Below are positions 25,602 to 34,201 of a stretch of 64,000 nucleotides of DNA, piece by piece. Origin of the DNA: Bacteroidales bacterium (GTDB lineage Bacteria; Bacteroidota; Bacteroidia; Bacteroidales; JAIOZK01); the NCBI GenBank assembly GCA_021740625.1, contig JAIOZK010000003.1, positions 112,507-176,506 of the forward strand, in the 5' to 3' direction. A program made the translations under genes and the position numbers. A model generated the notes under the pieces. It saw only the letters and a program-made list of their open reading frames with translations, was not told where the DNA came from and did no database searches. How positions within the stretch are numbered: position 1 is the stretch's first letter; every line of letters begins with the position of its first letter.

Positions 25602-28600
25602 ATGAAGTCCTTTTCAAACATATCTTTGTGGCTTTTAAGCATGCTGTTTTGCGTGGCAGAAGTTTATGCCCAACAGGTAGGCATAAATACGGTAACTGTA
25701 CGATTCGATCAGCCGCCAACAACTTACTCTGTTGAAAAAGCACCCCTCCGGTACAACAAGGATTTTGCATTCGGAATGCATATTGATGATAATTCCAAAG
25801 ATATTTATACCCATGCATTTCCATTATTGAATGGGGGTAGTATCAGTGGAGTGAATTATCCAGGACTTTATTATACAGATGGATGTGGCAATGATATCGC
25901 TTTTAAAATGAGCGTTTCTGTTTTTTCATTTGAACAAGGGGGAACAGTAGACGGACATGACCCTAACGGACCATATGCCGATCTGAATGTAACCTGGCCT
26001 GAATTGATAGAATTGTATCAAAATGAATGGGGTGTTTACAACCATGGATTGACCTCCTCCAATGCGTTAGATCCTTACTATTCAATCAGAAGAAACCATA
26101 GTTATGTAAAAAGGAAGATGCTTGATGCTACTCCGGGTGGTCCGGAAATGAAAGTATTCGTGAATCCGAATGGAGATGAAACCTTTACTACTCCTGCCTT
26201 TAACGAAGATTACATTGTTGCATACAGGCAGTATTCATTCGGTGTACCAAGTTTCGATGTAACCATATTTGATGTTGGTGATTCGCTGAGAATGGGAAGA
26301 ACCACAATGGAAGGCAGCACAAACATGGTGAATGTGGTTAACAGTATTGCCAATGCAAGTGTGAATGAAGCTCATCATTTTGGTAGTGGATATAATCATT
26401 CAATCACAGGCGGTGCAGGTTATTCCTTCCCGGTATTCAGGGCCTATATGAACTCAATAGCCAATACTTACGGGAAAAATGGCCTGGATAATATTTGGAT
26501 GACAACGGAAGAAGAAATTCTCGAATATTTGAATGTAAACGAAGATATTACGCTAAACAATCAATTAATCGGAACAGATCTTATTATTGAATTCAGCGGG
26601 ACCCTTCGCACTGATTTCAGGTATTATGCTACATCATTGGTAGTAGAAGCTGATCAGTTAATCGATACAGTTTTCATTGATGGGGGAAATGGTCATACGC
26701 TCACAGGACTGGGAACCCAAAATGCACTAATTAACCTGGAATGGGATGGATACGTGCAGGTCGCCGATACCGTGAATGCTGAAACTTATGTGAGTATCGC
26801 GGAACAAACAGAGGAACAATACGACTGGAATATTGCCATGGATTATGTCGAGATGCTGGAACCCGGCCCCACCAAAGAAGCGTTTCGCGATCGCCTCTGT
26901 GCCATCCCGGGCCCCGCACCACCAGCAGGATACTGTAATTGTACCACGAGCCTTGGGCCTGATACCACCATTTGTGAAGGAGATTGCATTACCCTGACTG
27001 CTGAAGATGGAGGTCAGATTTATGCCTGGAATACCGGCGATTCCACGCAAAGCATTTTCGTTTGCCCCGATTCAACCACAACTTACAGTGTTACTGTTTA
27101 TAACTCGGTAATGTGCCCGGCTACCGACAGCATTGTGGTAAATGTTGCACCCTATCCCACAGCAAATGCAGGCAATGATACGACCATTTGCAGCGGACAA
27201 TGCATTGACCTCACTGCAACGGGCGGTGCTACTTACATCTGGAGCACAGGCGATACAGCGCAAACAATAACCGTTTGCCCCGAAGACACGACACAGTATT
27301 TTGTGGATGTAATCTCTCAATACAATTGTATTTCGGAAGACAGTGTTACGGTATTTGTGATCGAATCCCCTATTGCAAATGCCGGGAATGATACCAGTAT
27401 TTGCCTTAATGATTGTGCCATACTCACAGCAAGTGGAGGTATTGAGTATCTCTGGAGTACCGGGGATACCTTAAGCACAATAGAAGTATGCCCTGAAGAT
27501 ACTACCACATATAATGTAACAGTAACAGCCGAGAACGGATGCAGTGATGCAGACAGCGTTGCGGTTTTTGTGCTTCCTTTGCCGGTGCCGGAAGCAGGGA
27601 ATGATACCACCATATGCCAGGGGGATTCAGCTTATCTTACTGCCAGTGGAGGTGTGCACTATGCATGGAGCACAGGTGATACAACACAGACTATTGCCGT
27701 GAGTCCGCAAGATACAAGTATATATTATGTTGAAGTCTTTAACGATTATGAATGCAGCGCAGAGGATAGTGTGCAGGTGAACATTCTGCCAAGTCCGCAG
27801 ATTACTGCTGACAGCGACACATTGATTTGCGAAGGTGATTGCGCAACATTGCATGTGACCGGCTCCGGTGAAATATTGTGGAGTACGGGAGATACCACAA
27901 GCAGTGTCACTGTATGTCCTGAATCAAGCACCGATTACTGGGTGCAAGTAACCAACAACCTCGGATGCAGTGGTTCTGATACAGTGTCGGTAAATATCAG
28001 TCCACCCCCGGTACCGGATGCCGGAAATGACACCACCATCTGCCGGAATTCCTGCATTGATCTGGTGGCTTCCGGTGGAACTACTTATATTTGGAGCACG
28101 GGGGATACTGCACAACAAATTGAAGTTTGCCCCATGGGGGATACAATGTTCTACGTTACTGTGTATAATGAAATAGGCTGCTTTGCTTCCGACAGCATTG
28201 CTATTTCGACCATCCCATCACCTGTCTTAACCGTGAGCCCCGATACCGGCCTGTGTATCGGGGGTTGCGTAAATCTCACTGTGGAAGGAGCAGAGTCGTA
28301 CTACTGGAATACAGGAGATACCTCCTCCACCATTCTGGTATGCCCTGAAAATACAACACATTACTGGGTAGAAGGCACCGGCAGTAACCAGTGTACCACA
28401 AGCGACAGCGTACAGGTGGAAATATATCCGAATCCCAACGCTGATGCAGGAGATGATACTACCTTTTGTCTGGGTTACCCGGTAACCCTGACCGCAACCG
28501 GGGGAGCTTACTATCTCTGGAACAACGAAGATACAAATCAGAGCATTAGCGTACATCCTTATGAAGCAACAACATACTATGTGCAGGTATTCAGCGAAGA

Positions 28601-29372
28601 AGGGTGTGAATCCAGGGACAGTGTTCGGGTGACGCCAAAACAAACACCCGAGGTATTTATGTGGGGACTGGACCCGGCATATTGTGAAACAGATGAGATG
28701 AGAACTCTATACGGACAACCAGGCGGAGGCATTTTTGAGGGAGATGGGGTAGTGGATAATACTTTCGACCCCGCGCTTGCCGGAGGAGGGACGCACCTTG
28801 TAACATACAGCTTTGAAGGCGTAAATGGATGTGTCGGCAGGGATTCTATTTATGTGAGTATTTATCCTGTACCTGATGTTGACCTGGGACCGGATACCAG
28901 CATCTGTAATACTGATTATATCAACCTGGATGCAGGCCCAGGTTTCGATACCTATTTGTGGATGGATGGTAGCATTGGTCAGGTGGCTAGTTTTTACGGG
29001 GAGGACCTTGGAATTGGAGTAGAAACCATCAGTGTTATCGTTACATTGGATGGATGTATCAACCGTGGTGAAAAAGTGGTTGAAGTGACGGTTTGTAATC
29101 CGGGAATACAGGAATATGGTGATGTCCCTGATATCAATGTTTTCCCGAATCCATCAAATGGAATAGTGAATATTGTCATCGGGGATTATCAGGAAAAGGT
29201 GAATTTAAAAGTGATGAGTGTTGAGGGGATTGTTCAGCTAAAACAGGAGGATATCCTTTTTAACCATAGGAGTCATCGGGAGATTGACCTGAATCATCTT
29301 GTATCTGGTATTTATATTCTGAATATTTATAATGATGATTTTCTGTATAAGATAAGTCTTGTAATCAAATAA
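25602..29372 (+). CDS. Giant T9SS cargo: deacetylase-like head, Ig-like repeats, type A CTD
   Basis: A 1256-residue surface or secreted protein. ATG 25602 begins a good signal peptide (MKSFSNISLWLLSMLFCVAEVYAQ); an ATG at 25578 would only overlap the previous gene. The head (about residues 25-430) has FAFGMHIDDN, WGVYNHGLTSSN and HHFGSGYNH, reminiscent of the Asp-Asp and His metal-site motifs of CE4 polysaccharide deacetylases; this is a tentative match. Eight Ig-like repeats of about 71 residues follow (AGNDTTIC, WSTGDT, VCPEDTTTY), most with paired Cys, then two divergent modules. The end is a type A sorting domain (VFPNPSNG to YKISLVIK). It starts 4 nt after the PorP/SprF gene. Confidence 0.88.
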   Translation: MKSFSNISLWLLSMLFCVAEVYAQQVGINTVTVRFDQPPTTYSVEKAPLRYNKDFAFGMHIDDNSKDIYTHAFPLLNGGSISGVNYPGLYYTDGCGNDIAFKMSVSVFSFEQGGTVDGHDPNGPYADLNVTWPELIELYQNEWGVYNHGLTSSNALDPYYSIRRNHSYVKRKMLDATPGGPEMKVFVNPNGDETFTTPAFNEDYIVAYRQYSFGVPSFDVTIFDVGDSLRMGRTTMEGSTNMVNVVNSIANASVNEAHHFGSGYNHSITGGAGYSFPVFRAYMNSIANTYGKNGLDNIWMTTEEEILEYLNVNEDITLNNQLIGTDLIIEFSGTLRTDFRYYATSLVVEADQLIDTVFIDGGNGHTLTGLGTQNALINLEWDGYVQVADTVNAETYVSIAEQTEEQYDWNIAMDYVEMLEPGPTKEAFRDRLCAIPGPAPPAGYCNCTTSLGPDTTICEGDCITLTAEDGGQIYAWNTGDSTQSIFVCPDSTTTYSVTVYNSVMCPATDSIVVNVAPYPTANAGNDTTICSGQCIDLTATGGATYIWSTGDTAQTITVCPEDTTQYFVDVISQYNCISEDSVTVFVIESPIANAGNDTSICLNDCAILTASGGIEYLWSTGDTLSTIEVCPEDTTTYNVTVTAENGCSDADSVAVFVLPLPVPEAGNDTTICQGDSAYLTASGGVHYAWSTGDTTQTIAVSPQDTSIYYVEVFNDYECSAEDSVQVNILPSPQITADSDTLICEGDCATLHVTGSGEILWSTGDTTSSVTVCPESSTDYWVQVTNNLGCSGSDTVSVNISPPPVPDAGNDTTICRNSCIDLVASGGTTYIWSTGDTAQQIEVCPMGDTMFYVTVYNEIGCFASDSIAISTIPSPVLTVSPDTGLCIGGCVNLTVEGAESYYWNTGDTSSTILVCPENTTHYWVEGTGSNQCTTSDSVQVEIYPNPNADAGDDTTFCLGYPVTLTATGGAYYLWNNEDTNQSISVHPYEATTYYVQVFSEEGCESRDSVRVTPKQTPEVFMWGLDPAYCETDEMRTLYGQPGGGIFEGDGVVDNTFDPALAGGGTHLVTYSFEGVNGCVGRDSIYVSIYPVPDVDLGPDTSICNTDYINLDAGPGFDTYLWMDGSIGQVASFYGEDLGIGVETISVIVTLDGCINRGEKVVEVTVCNPGIQEYGDVPDINVFPNPSNGIVNIVIGDYQEKVNLKVMSVEGIVQLKQEDILFNHRSHREIDLNHLVSGIYILNIYNDDFLYKISLVIK
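26952..28640 (+). repeat. Eight coding tandem repeats, period about 213 bp
   Basis: The in-frame repeat unit of about 71 residues is visible as D-T-x-x-C, a GG-Y-W-STGDT block and a C-P-x-x-T-T-Y block. Copies 2, 3 and 6 are closest; copy 4 has lost the Cys pair. Divergence at DNA level indicates old duplications. Confidence 0.85.
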
Positions 29373-29785
29373 TGCAATATTTTTTGTTTAGCCAATTTCA
29401 TGTCGACCAGGTATTTCACGAGAATTTTCATGATTTCAATAGTGCGTATGGATTATACAAGTTTTGCACGGTAAATAAACAATTTAAGTTTTTGTTTTGT
29501 TCACCAGGTCCTGTATCCTTCCCTGATCTGTTTAATGTGTTACCACAAAGATCCTTGCATTTGATTGAACATGCCTGATTATCTCGCCTGCAAGTTTAAC
29601 ATCAATGAAATCTTCCGAAGGGAATTCCTGTCCGAGGAGCAAGTTGATCGCATCAGCATCGGCCTCAGCAGCCAACAGGGCATCTTCGACGCTTTTTATT
29701 ACACATATTTTTACAATTATGATCCGGAAAAATGCTAAATATAGCATTGAATCAGATCATTTTAAAAAGCCAGATTTAAAAGGTA
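29373..29785. other. 413-bp gap holding a decayed trpF-like gene
   Basis: No intact gene is seen. The right part (29487-29747, minus strand) is the trpF-like remnant described separately. The left part (29373-29486) is AT-rich with no recognised element. Confidence 0.5.
29487..29747 (-). pseudogene. Decayed phosphoribosylanthranilate isomerase-like gene
   Basis: On the minus strand, VKICVIKSVEDALLAAEADA, then DAINLLLGQEFPSEDF and ARIFVVTH, closely follow the N-terminal half of the TrpF family (KICGI, EDA-AAEAGADA-GF, strand before a T-D segment). An in-frame TAA at 29532-29534 replaces what would be a Leu codon by one base, and the same frame resumes with TDQGRIQDLVNKTKT before a second stop. 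Nothing recognisable follows, so the C-terminal barrel half is lost. It resembles the small TrpF paralogs annotated in Bacteroidota rather than a trp-operon gene, and no trp genes are near. Confidence 0.6.
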
Positions 29786-30766
29786 TTAATTTGATGGCTT
29801 AAACTTGATGACCTTGTGTTTTACGGGTTTCAAAGATCTCAGGTAAGCGAACATGGCTTTGAGATCAGATTCTTTCAAACCGGCGTATTCACGCCAGGGC
29901 ATTTCGGTATTGATAGAACCCGGGATGATTTTTTCATCTTGATATTCAGGATCCAGGAAAGATTTGAATTTCCGCACAAAGGCTTCCTCAGTCCATGATC
30001 CGATCCCTGTTTGCTTATCAGGTGTTATGTTGGAGGAGGTGGCATAGCCCCCACTTTTTAATTTGAACTCCATGCCACCGGCAAAGCGCAGCGAATCGAC
30101 AGGTTTTCCATCATCCAGTGGTGTATGGCATTCAGCGCAAGCGGCTGCTGTCACCAGGTATTTTCCATATTCGATTTTATCCGATGTATCAGGTCGCTCT
30201 GAGAATTCCGGATCAGAGGGCATGAAATTCATGATGATGTTCACCGGAAAATCAGCTTTCGATTTCCTGCTTTCTGACTCAATGGGAGGGAGGGTTCTTA
30301 AATATGCGATCACCGAATACAGGTCTTCCCTGTCAAGTTTTGCATAGCTGTGATAGGGCATGATTGGGAACATGGGATCACCATCTTTTTTAACTCCGGA
30401 GCTGATCGCCCTTAAAATTTCTCCATCGGTCCAGTCACTCAGGTAATAAGGGGTGAGATTGCTTGGATAAAACACTCCCGGTAAATTCTTCTCATGACCG
30501 AAAACAGCACCCCCTGCACCCAGTTTGGCTTTCACAACAGGAGCGGCATATTGCGTCCAGTCGCGCGGTGAGTGACAGCTCATACACACCATTACGTTAT
30601 TGGCAAGGTATTCTCCTCTCTGGAGTCGTTCACTGCTTTGTTTAATACTGATATCAGGAGCATCTTTAACATCTGGCAATGAAATATTGACATAGAGTAA
30701 AAAGGCTCCGATCACAACAATCAATACAACAACGATCCATATTATGGTTTTTATCAAGATTTTCAT
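29786..30766 (-). CDS. Membrane-anchored dihaem cytochrome c
   Basis: A 326-residue protein with one N-terminal anchor helix (about residues 5-27) and two class I cytochrome c domains. The haem-binding motifs are CMSCH (C61, C64, H65) and CAECH (C210, C213, H214). Likely axial Met ligands are in FPIMPYHSY and INTEMPWREY, and each domain ends with the DL-IAYLRTL/DLKAMFAYLRSL helix. It would carry electrons in the periplasm, perhaps for a dehydrogenase or terminal oxidase; no partner lies nearby. A TATCTTTG promoter lies 24 nt upstream, divergent from the PfkB gene. Confidence 0.93.
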   Translation of the reverse strand: MKILIKTIIWIVVVLIVVIGAFLLYVNISLPDVKDAPDISIKQSSERLQRGEYLANNVMVCMSCHSPRDWTQYAAPVVKAKLGAGGAVFGHEKNLPGVFYPSNLTPYYLSDWTDGEILRAISSGVKKDGDPMFPIMPYHSYAKLDREDLYSVIAYLRTLPPIESESRKSKADFPVNIIMNFMPSDPEFSERPDTSDKIEYGKYLVTAAACAECHTPLDDGKPVDSLRFAGGMEFKLKSGGYATSSNITPDKQTGIGSWTEEAFVRKFKSFLDPEYQDEKIIPGSINTEMPWREYAGLKESDLKAMFAYLRSLKPVKHKVIKFKPSN

Positions 30767-30790
30767 AATTAATAATCGATTGGTTTACAA

Positions 30791-30798
30791 CAAAGATA
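30791..30798 (-). promoter_or_regulatory. -7 promoter element TATCTTTG for the cytochrome gene
   Basis: Exact TAnnTTTG on the minus strand, 24 nt before the ATG at 30766. No well-placed -33 TTG was found. Confidence 0.5.
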
Positions 30799-30857
30799 AT
30801 AAATAAGCAAAGATGTACCTAAATAAATAAAAAAGAATAATGTTTTATTATAATAGA

Positions 30858-30865
30858 TATCTTTG
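30858..30865 (+). promoter_or_regulatory. -7 promoter element TATCTTTG for the PfkB gene
   Basis: Exact TAnnTTTG, 16 nt before ATG 30882. It lies inside the longer possible frame starting at 30840 and so excludes that start. Confidence 0.6.
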
Positions 30866-30881
30866 CAAAAAATTTATTGAC

Positions 30882-31856
30882 ATGGCAAAAGTCTTAGGAA
30901 TTGGGAATGCACTGGTAGACATCATGACCAGGCTTGATCACGATGAACACCTTGAAAGATTTAAATTGCCAAAAGGCAGCATGACCCTGGCAGATGAGAT
31001 CCTGGTCGAGGAAGTCACCCGGGCCACACTTCATCTTGAAAAAATTCAATCATCGGGGGGGTCGGCTGCCAACACCATCAATGGTCTGGCCAAACTTGGC
31101 GTTGAAACTGCATTCATGGGAAAAGTAGGGAAAGATGAAGTGGGAGATTTTTTTCATGAAGATCTTGTGAAGAACAAAATCAACCCGATCTTATATTTCA
31201 GTGATAATCCTTCGGGGCAGGCAATCGCACTGGTCAGTCCCGACTCCGAAAGAACATTTGCCACTTACCTGGGTGCTGCTGTTGAGCTTGCGGCTGACGA
31301 CCTGAAAGCAGAAGATTTCCAGGGCTATGATTATTTTCACATCGAAGGTTATCTTGTACAGAATCATGCTTTGATCGAAATGGCATTGAAGCTCGCCAAG
31401 GAGAATGGTTTAAAAGTTTCTCTTGATCTTGCCAGTTATAATGTAGTGGAATCCAATCTGGAATTTCTGAAAAAGGTAGTAAGGGAATATGTAGACATTC
31501 TGTTTGCCAATGAAGAAGAAGCCAGGGCTTACACAGGAAAAACTCCCGGCGAAGCTTTGCATGAAATGGGTGATCAGGTGGAAATTGCCATAGTGAAAAC
31601 CGGTAACAAGGGTTCCATGATAAAAAAAGGGGATGATCGTATTGCTGTGGATATCATACCGGTAAAAGCATTGGATACAACCGGGGCTGGTGATCTGTAT
31701 GCTTCCGGTTTTCTTTATGGTCTTTCGCTGGAATTCCCGCTTGATAAATGTGGAAAGATCGGAGCCATATTGGGCGGAAATGTGATTGAAGTAATGGGAG
31801 CCAAGATGGATGATATTCGATGGGAGAGGATCAGGAGCAAGATTGCAGCATTATGA
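30882..31856 (+). CDS. PfkB family sugar/nucleoside kinase (adenosine kinase-like)
   Basis: A 324-residue ribokinase-fold kinase starting MAKVLGIGNALVDIM. It has the first PfkB signature region GGSAANTINGLAKLG and the second, DTTGAGDLYASGFLYG, with the catalytic Asp in GAGD. Lid-like SGQAIALVSPDSERTFATYLGAA and NEEEA are as in adenosine kinase-type members. The likely reaction is ATP-dependent phosphorylation of a nucleoside or sugar; the exact substrate is unknown. The start at 30882 is fixed by the promoter position. fusA2 follows 125 bp later with its own promoter. Confidence 0.9.
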   Translation: MAKVLGIGNALVDIMTRLDHDEHLERFKLPKGSMTLADEILVEEVTRATLHLEKIQSSGGSAANTINGLAKLGVETAFMGKVGKDEVGDFFHEDLVKNKINPILYFSDNPSGQAIALVSPDSERTFATYLGAAVELAADDLKAEDFQGYDYFHIEGYLVQNHALIEMALKLAKENGLKVSLDLASYNVVESNLEFLKKVVREYVDILFANEEEARAYTGKTPGEALHEMGDQVEIAIVKTGNKGSMIKKGDDRIAVDIIPVKALDTTGAGDLYASGFLYGLSLEFPLDKCGKIGAILGGNVIEVMGAKMDDIRWERIRSKIAAL

Positions 31857-31927
31857 TTATCAGTTTTGAAATGCTTTTCCGCTGATAATTTAGACATTTT
31901 CTTTTTCAATTTATAATCAGATTTTTA

Positions 31928-31935
31928 TACCTTTG
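31928..31935 (+). promoter_or_regulatory. -7 promoter element TACCTTTG for fusA2
   Basis: Exact TAnnTTTG, 46 nt before the ATG at 31982, leaving a leader of about 40 nt. No clear -33 TTG. Confidence 0.5.
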
Positions 31936-31981
31936 CCCCCATTTTTCAGGAGTATTATAAAACAAATCAATAATTAAGAAT

Positions 31982-34168
31982 ATGAAGGTATATCAAACAA
32001 GCGACATCAGAAATATCGGACTTATTGGTGGCGCAAAATCCGGCAAAACAACCCTTGCTGAAGATTTGTTATTCGATGGTGGTGTGATCAACAGAAGAGG
32101 TTCTGTTGATGACAAAAATACGGTTTCCGATTACCGTCAGATAGAACTGGAAAGACAAAATTCCATTTCTTCAACGGTGATGTATACAGAGGCCAATGGA
32201 AAGAAGATTAACATCATTGATACACCCGGCATGGATGACTTCATCGGTGAAGTGGTATCTACATTGAAAGTGGTTGATTCGGCTGTTATGGTTGTGAATG
32301 CCCAGAATGGTGTTGAGGTTGGTACCGAAGTTACGGGTCGCTGGGCCGAAAAAAACAATACCCCAATTGTTTTGGCCATGAACCACCTCGAGCATGAAAA
32401 CTCCAATTTCGATGATACCGTTGAAAAACTCAAAAACAGTTTTGGTGCCGGAGTAACTGTAATGCAGTATCCGGTTAGCACAGGTGCCGGTTTTAATGCT
32501 GTTATCGACCTGCTCAAAATGAAAATGTATAAATTCAGCGATGATGGTAAAACAGAGATCTCAGATATACCGGATGATCAGAAAGAAAAAGCTGAAGAAA
32601 TGCATGCTTCTCTGATCGAGGATCTGGCCTCCAGTGATGAAGGTCTGATGGAGAAGTTTTTTGAAAACGGAAGCCTTACCGAGGATGAAATTACAGCAGG
32701 ACTTAAAGACGGAATCAAGACCAGGAATGTTTTTCCCGTATTATGCATCAATGCGAAACAAAACTGGGGCACAAAACGATTGCTGGAATTTATCTGTAAC
32801 AACACACCGGCTCCCAACGAGGTAGCTCCTGTGAAAACCAGCAAAGGCGATGATTTGCCTTGTGATCCTGCAGGCCCGGTAGCCGCATTTATGTTCAAGA
32901 CCGTTATTGAATCACATCTAGGAGAAGTAACTTTTTATAAGCTCTACTCTGGCGAGATTACAGAAGGCATTGACCTGATGAACAGCCGTACACAGAATAA
33001 AGAAAGAATAACACAGATCTATACTTTTGCCGGTAAGAACAGGGAAAAACTGGACAAGATCGTTGCAGGTGATATTGGAGCATTCATCAAATTAAAAGAC
33101 ACCAATACAAACGATACCCTCAGCAACAAAGACATCAAGATCGATCCCATCGATTTTCCGGAACCTAAATTCAGAGTGGCCATCAAAGCCAAAAACCAGG
33201 CAGATGATGAAAAACTGGGTCTTGCCCTGAACGAGATACACCAGACAGATCCTACAGTGGTTTCGGGTTATTCAAAGGAATTGAAACAATTGATCCTGCA
33301 AGGACAGGGAGAACTGCATCTGAACATTGTCAAATGGCACCTGCAGAATATTGAAAAGATCGAAGTGGATTATCTGACCCCAAAGATACAGTATCGTGAA
33401 ACCATCACAAAAACGTCACAGGCGACTTACCAGCACAAAAAACAATCGGGTGGATCCGGGCAGTTTGGCGAAGTGCATATGATCATTGAACCCTACCAGG
33501 AAGATATGCCTGAACCCAAAACTTTCAAACTGAAACAAACACAAAGAAAGTCCAGTGTTACACCACTTTCTGTTTCAAAAGGGGATTCTGAAGTTACGGT
33601 CAATGTCAGGGGTAAGGAAGAAATTGAACTGGAATGGGGTGGCAAGCTGGTATTTTACAACTGTATTGTTGGGGGTGCCATCGACGCACGCTTCCTGCCT
33701 GCTATTCAGAAAGGACTCATGGAAAGGATGGAAGATGGTCCTTTGACAGGATCCTATGCACGCGATATCCGTGTGATGGTTTATGATGGTAAAATGCACT
33801 CGGTCGATTCCAACGAGATTTCCTTCAAGATTGCCGGGAAAACCGCCTTCTCAATGGCTTTTAAGGAAGCCGGCCCGAAGATAATGGAACCCATCTATGA
33901 CCTGGAAGTGATCGTACCGGAAGATAAAATGGGCGGTGTGATGACCGACCTGCAGAGCCGCCGTGCCATCATCATGGGCATGGAAGGTGGAACCATCAAA
34001 GCACGCGTCCCGCTGGCCGAGATGAACCGTTATTCAACGGCTCTGAGTTCGCTTACCAGTGGCCGCGCCACTTACTCCATCAAATTTGCCGAGTATGCAG
34101 CCGTACCTCCTGATGTGCAGGAAAAGCTGCTGAAAGCACACGAAGAAGAACAAAAAGAAGACGAATAA
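31982..34168 (+). CDS. fusA2: EF-G paralog (EF-G2 type) with altered GTPase motifs
   Basis: A 728-residue translation factor with all EF-G domains: G domain with P-loop GGAKSGKTT (16-24), domain II (AFMFKTVIESHLGEVTFYKLYSGE), domains III-V (GQGELHLNIVKWHL, GGSGQFGEVHMIIEPY, YDLEVIVPEDKMGGVMTDL). G3 reads DTPGM instead of DTPGH, so the catalytic His is Met84, and G4 reads NHLE (134-137) instead of NKxD. The same type of paralog in Bacteroides thetaiotaomicron (EF-G2) is reported to lack GTPase activity and support slow translation under carbon starvation, so a similar role is inferred. A strong terminator follows. Confidence 0.9.
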   Translation: MKVYQTSDIRNIGLIGGAKSGKTTLAEDLLFDGGVINRRGSVDDKNTVSDYRQIELERQNSISSTVMYTEANGKKINIIDTPGMDDFIGEVVSTLKVVDSAVMVVNAQNGVEVGTEVTGRWAEKNNTPIVLAMNHLEHENSNFDDTVEKLKNSFGAGVTVMQYPVSTGAGFNAVIDLLKMKMYKFSDDGKTEISDIPDDQKEKAEEMHASLIEDLASSDEGLMEKFFENGSLTEDEITAGLKDGIKTRNVFPVLCINAKQNWGTKRLLEFICNNTPAPNEVAPVKTSKGDDLPCDPAGPVAAFMFKTVIESHLGEVTFYKLYSGEITEGIDLMNSRTQNKERITQIYTFAGKNREKLDKIVAGDIGAFIKLKDTNTNDTLSNKDIKIDPIDFPEPKFRVAIKAKNQADDEKLGLALNEIHQTDPTVVSGYSKELKQLILQGQGELHLNIVKWHLQNIEKIEVDYLTPKIQYRETITKTSQATYQHKKQSGGSGQFGEVHMIIEPYQEDMPEPKTFKLKQTQRKSSVTPLSVSKGDSEVTVNVRGKEEIELEWGGKLVFYNCIVGGAIDARFLPAIQKGLMERMEDGPLTGSYARDIRVMVYDGKMHSVDSNEISFKIAGKTAFSMAFKEAGPKIMEPIYDLEVIVPEDKMGGVMTDLQSRRAIIMGMEGGTIKARVPLAEMNRYSTALSSLTSGRATYSIKFAEYAAVPPDVQEKLLKAHEEEQKEDE

Positions 34169-34173
34169 AAAAA

Positions 34174-34201
34174 AGCCGGCTTTTCGAGCCGGCTTTTTTT
34201 T
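34174..34201. terminator. Bidirectional rho-independent terminator
   Basis: Arms AGCCGGCT (34174-34181) and AGCCGGCT (34187-34194) pair over a 5-nt loop TTTCG. The stem is preceded by an A-tract and followed by a T-tract, so it serves fusA2 (+) and the convergent alcohol dehydrogenase gene (-), whose stop codon lies at 34200-34202. Confidence 0.93.

Noticed and set aside
26952..28640. Regular repeats considered as a CRISPR array
   Set aside because: The repeats are coding, about 213 bp, diverged and in frame within a T9SS protein.
30840..30881. 14-residue N-terminal extension of the PfkB kinase
   Set aside because: The promoter element TATCTTTG lies within it; MAKVLGIGNALVD is the natural start.
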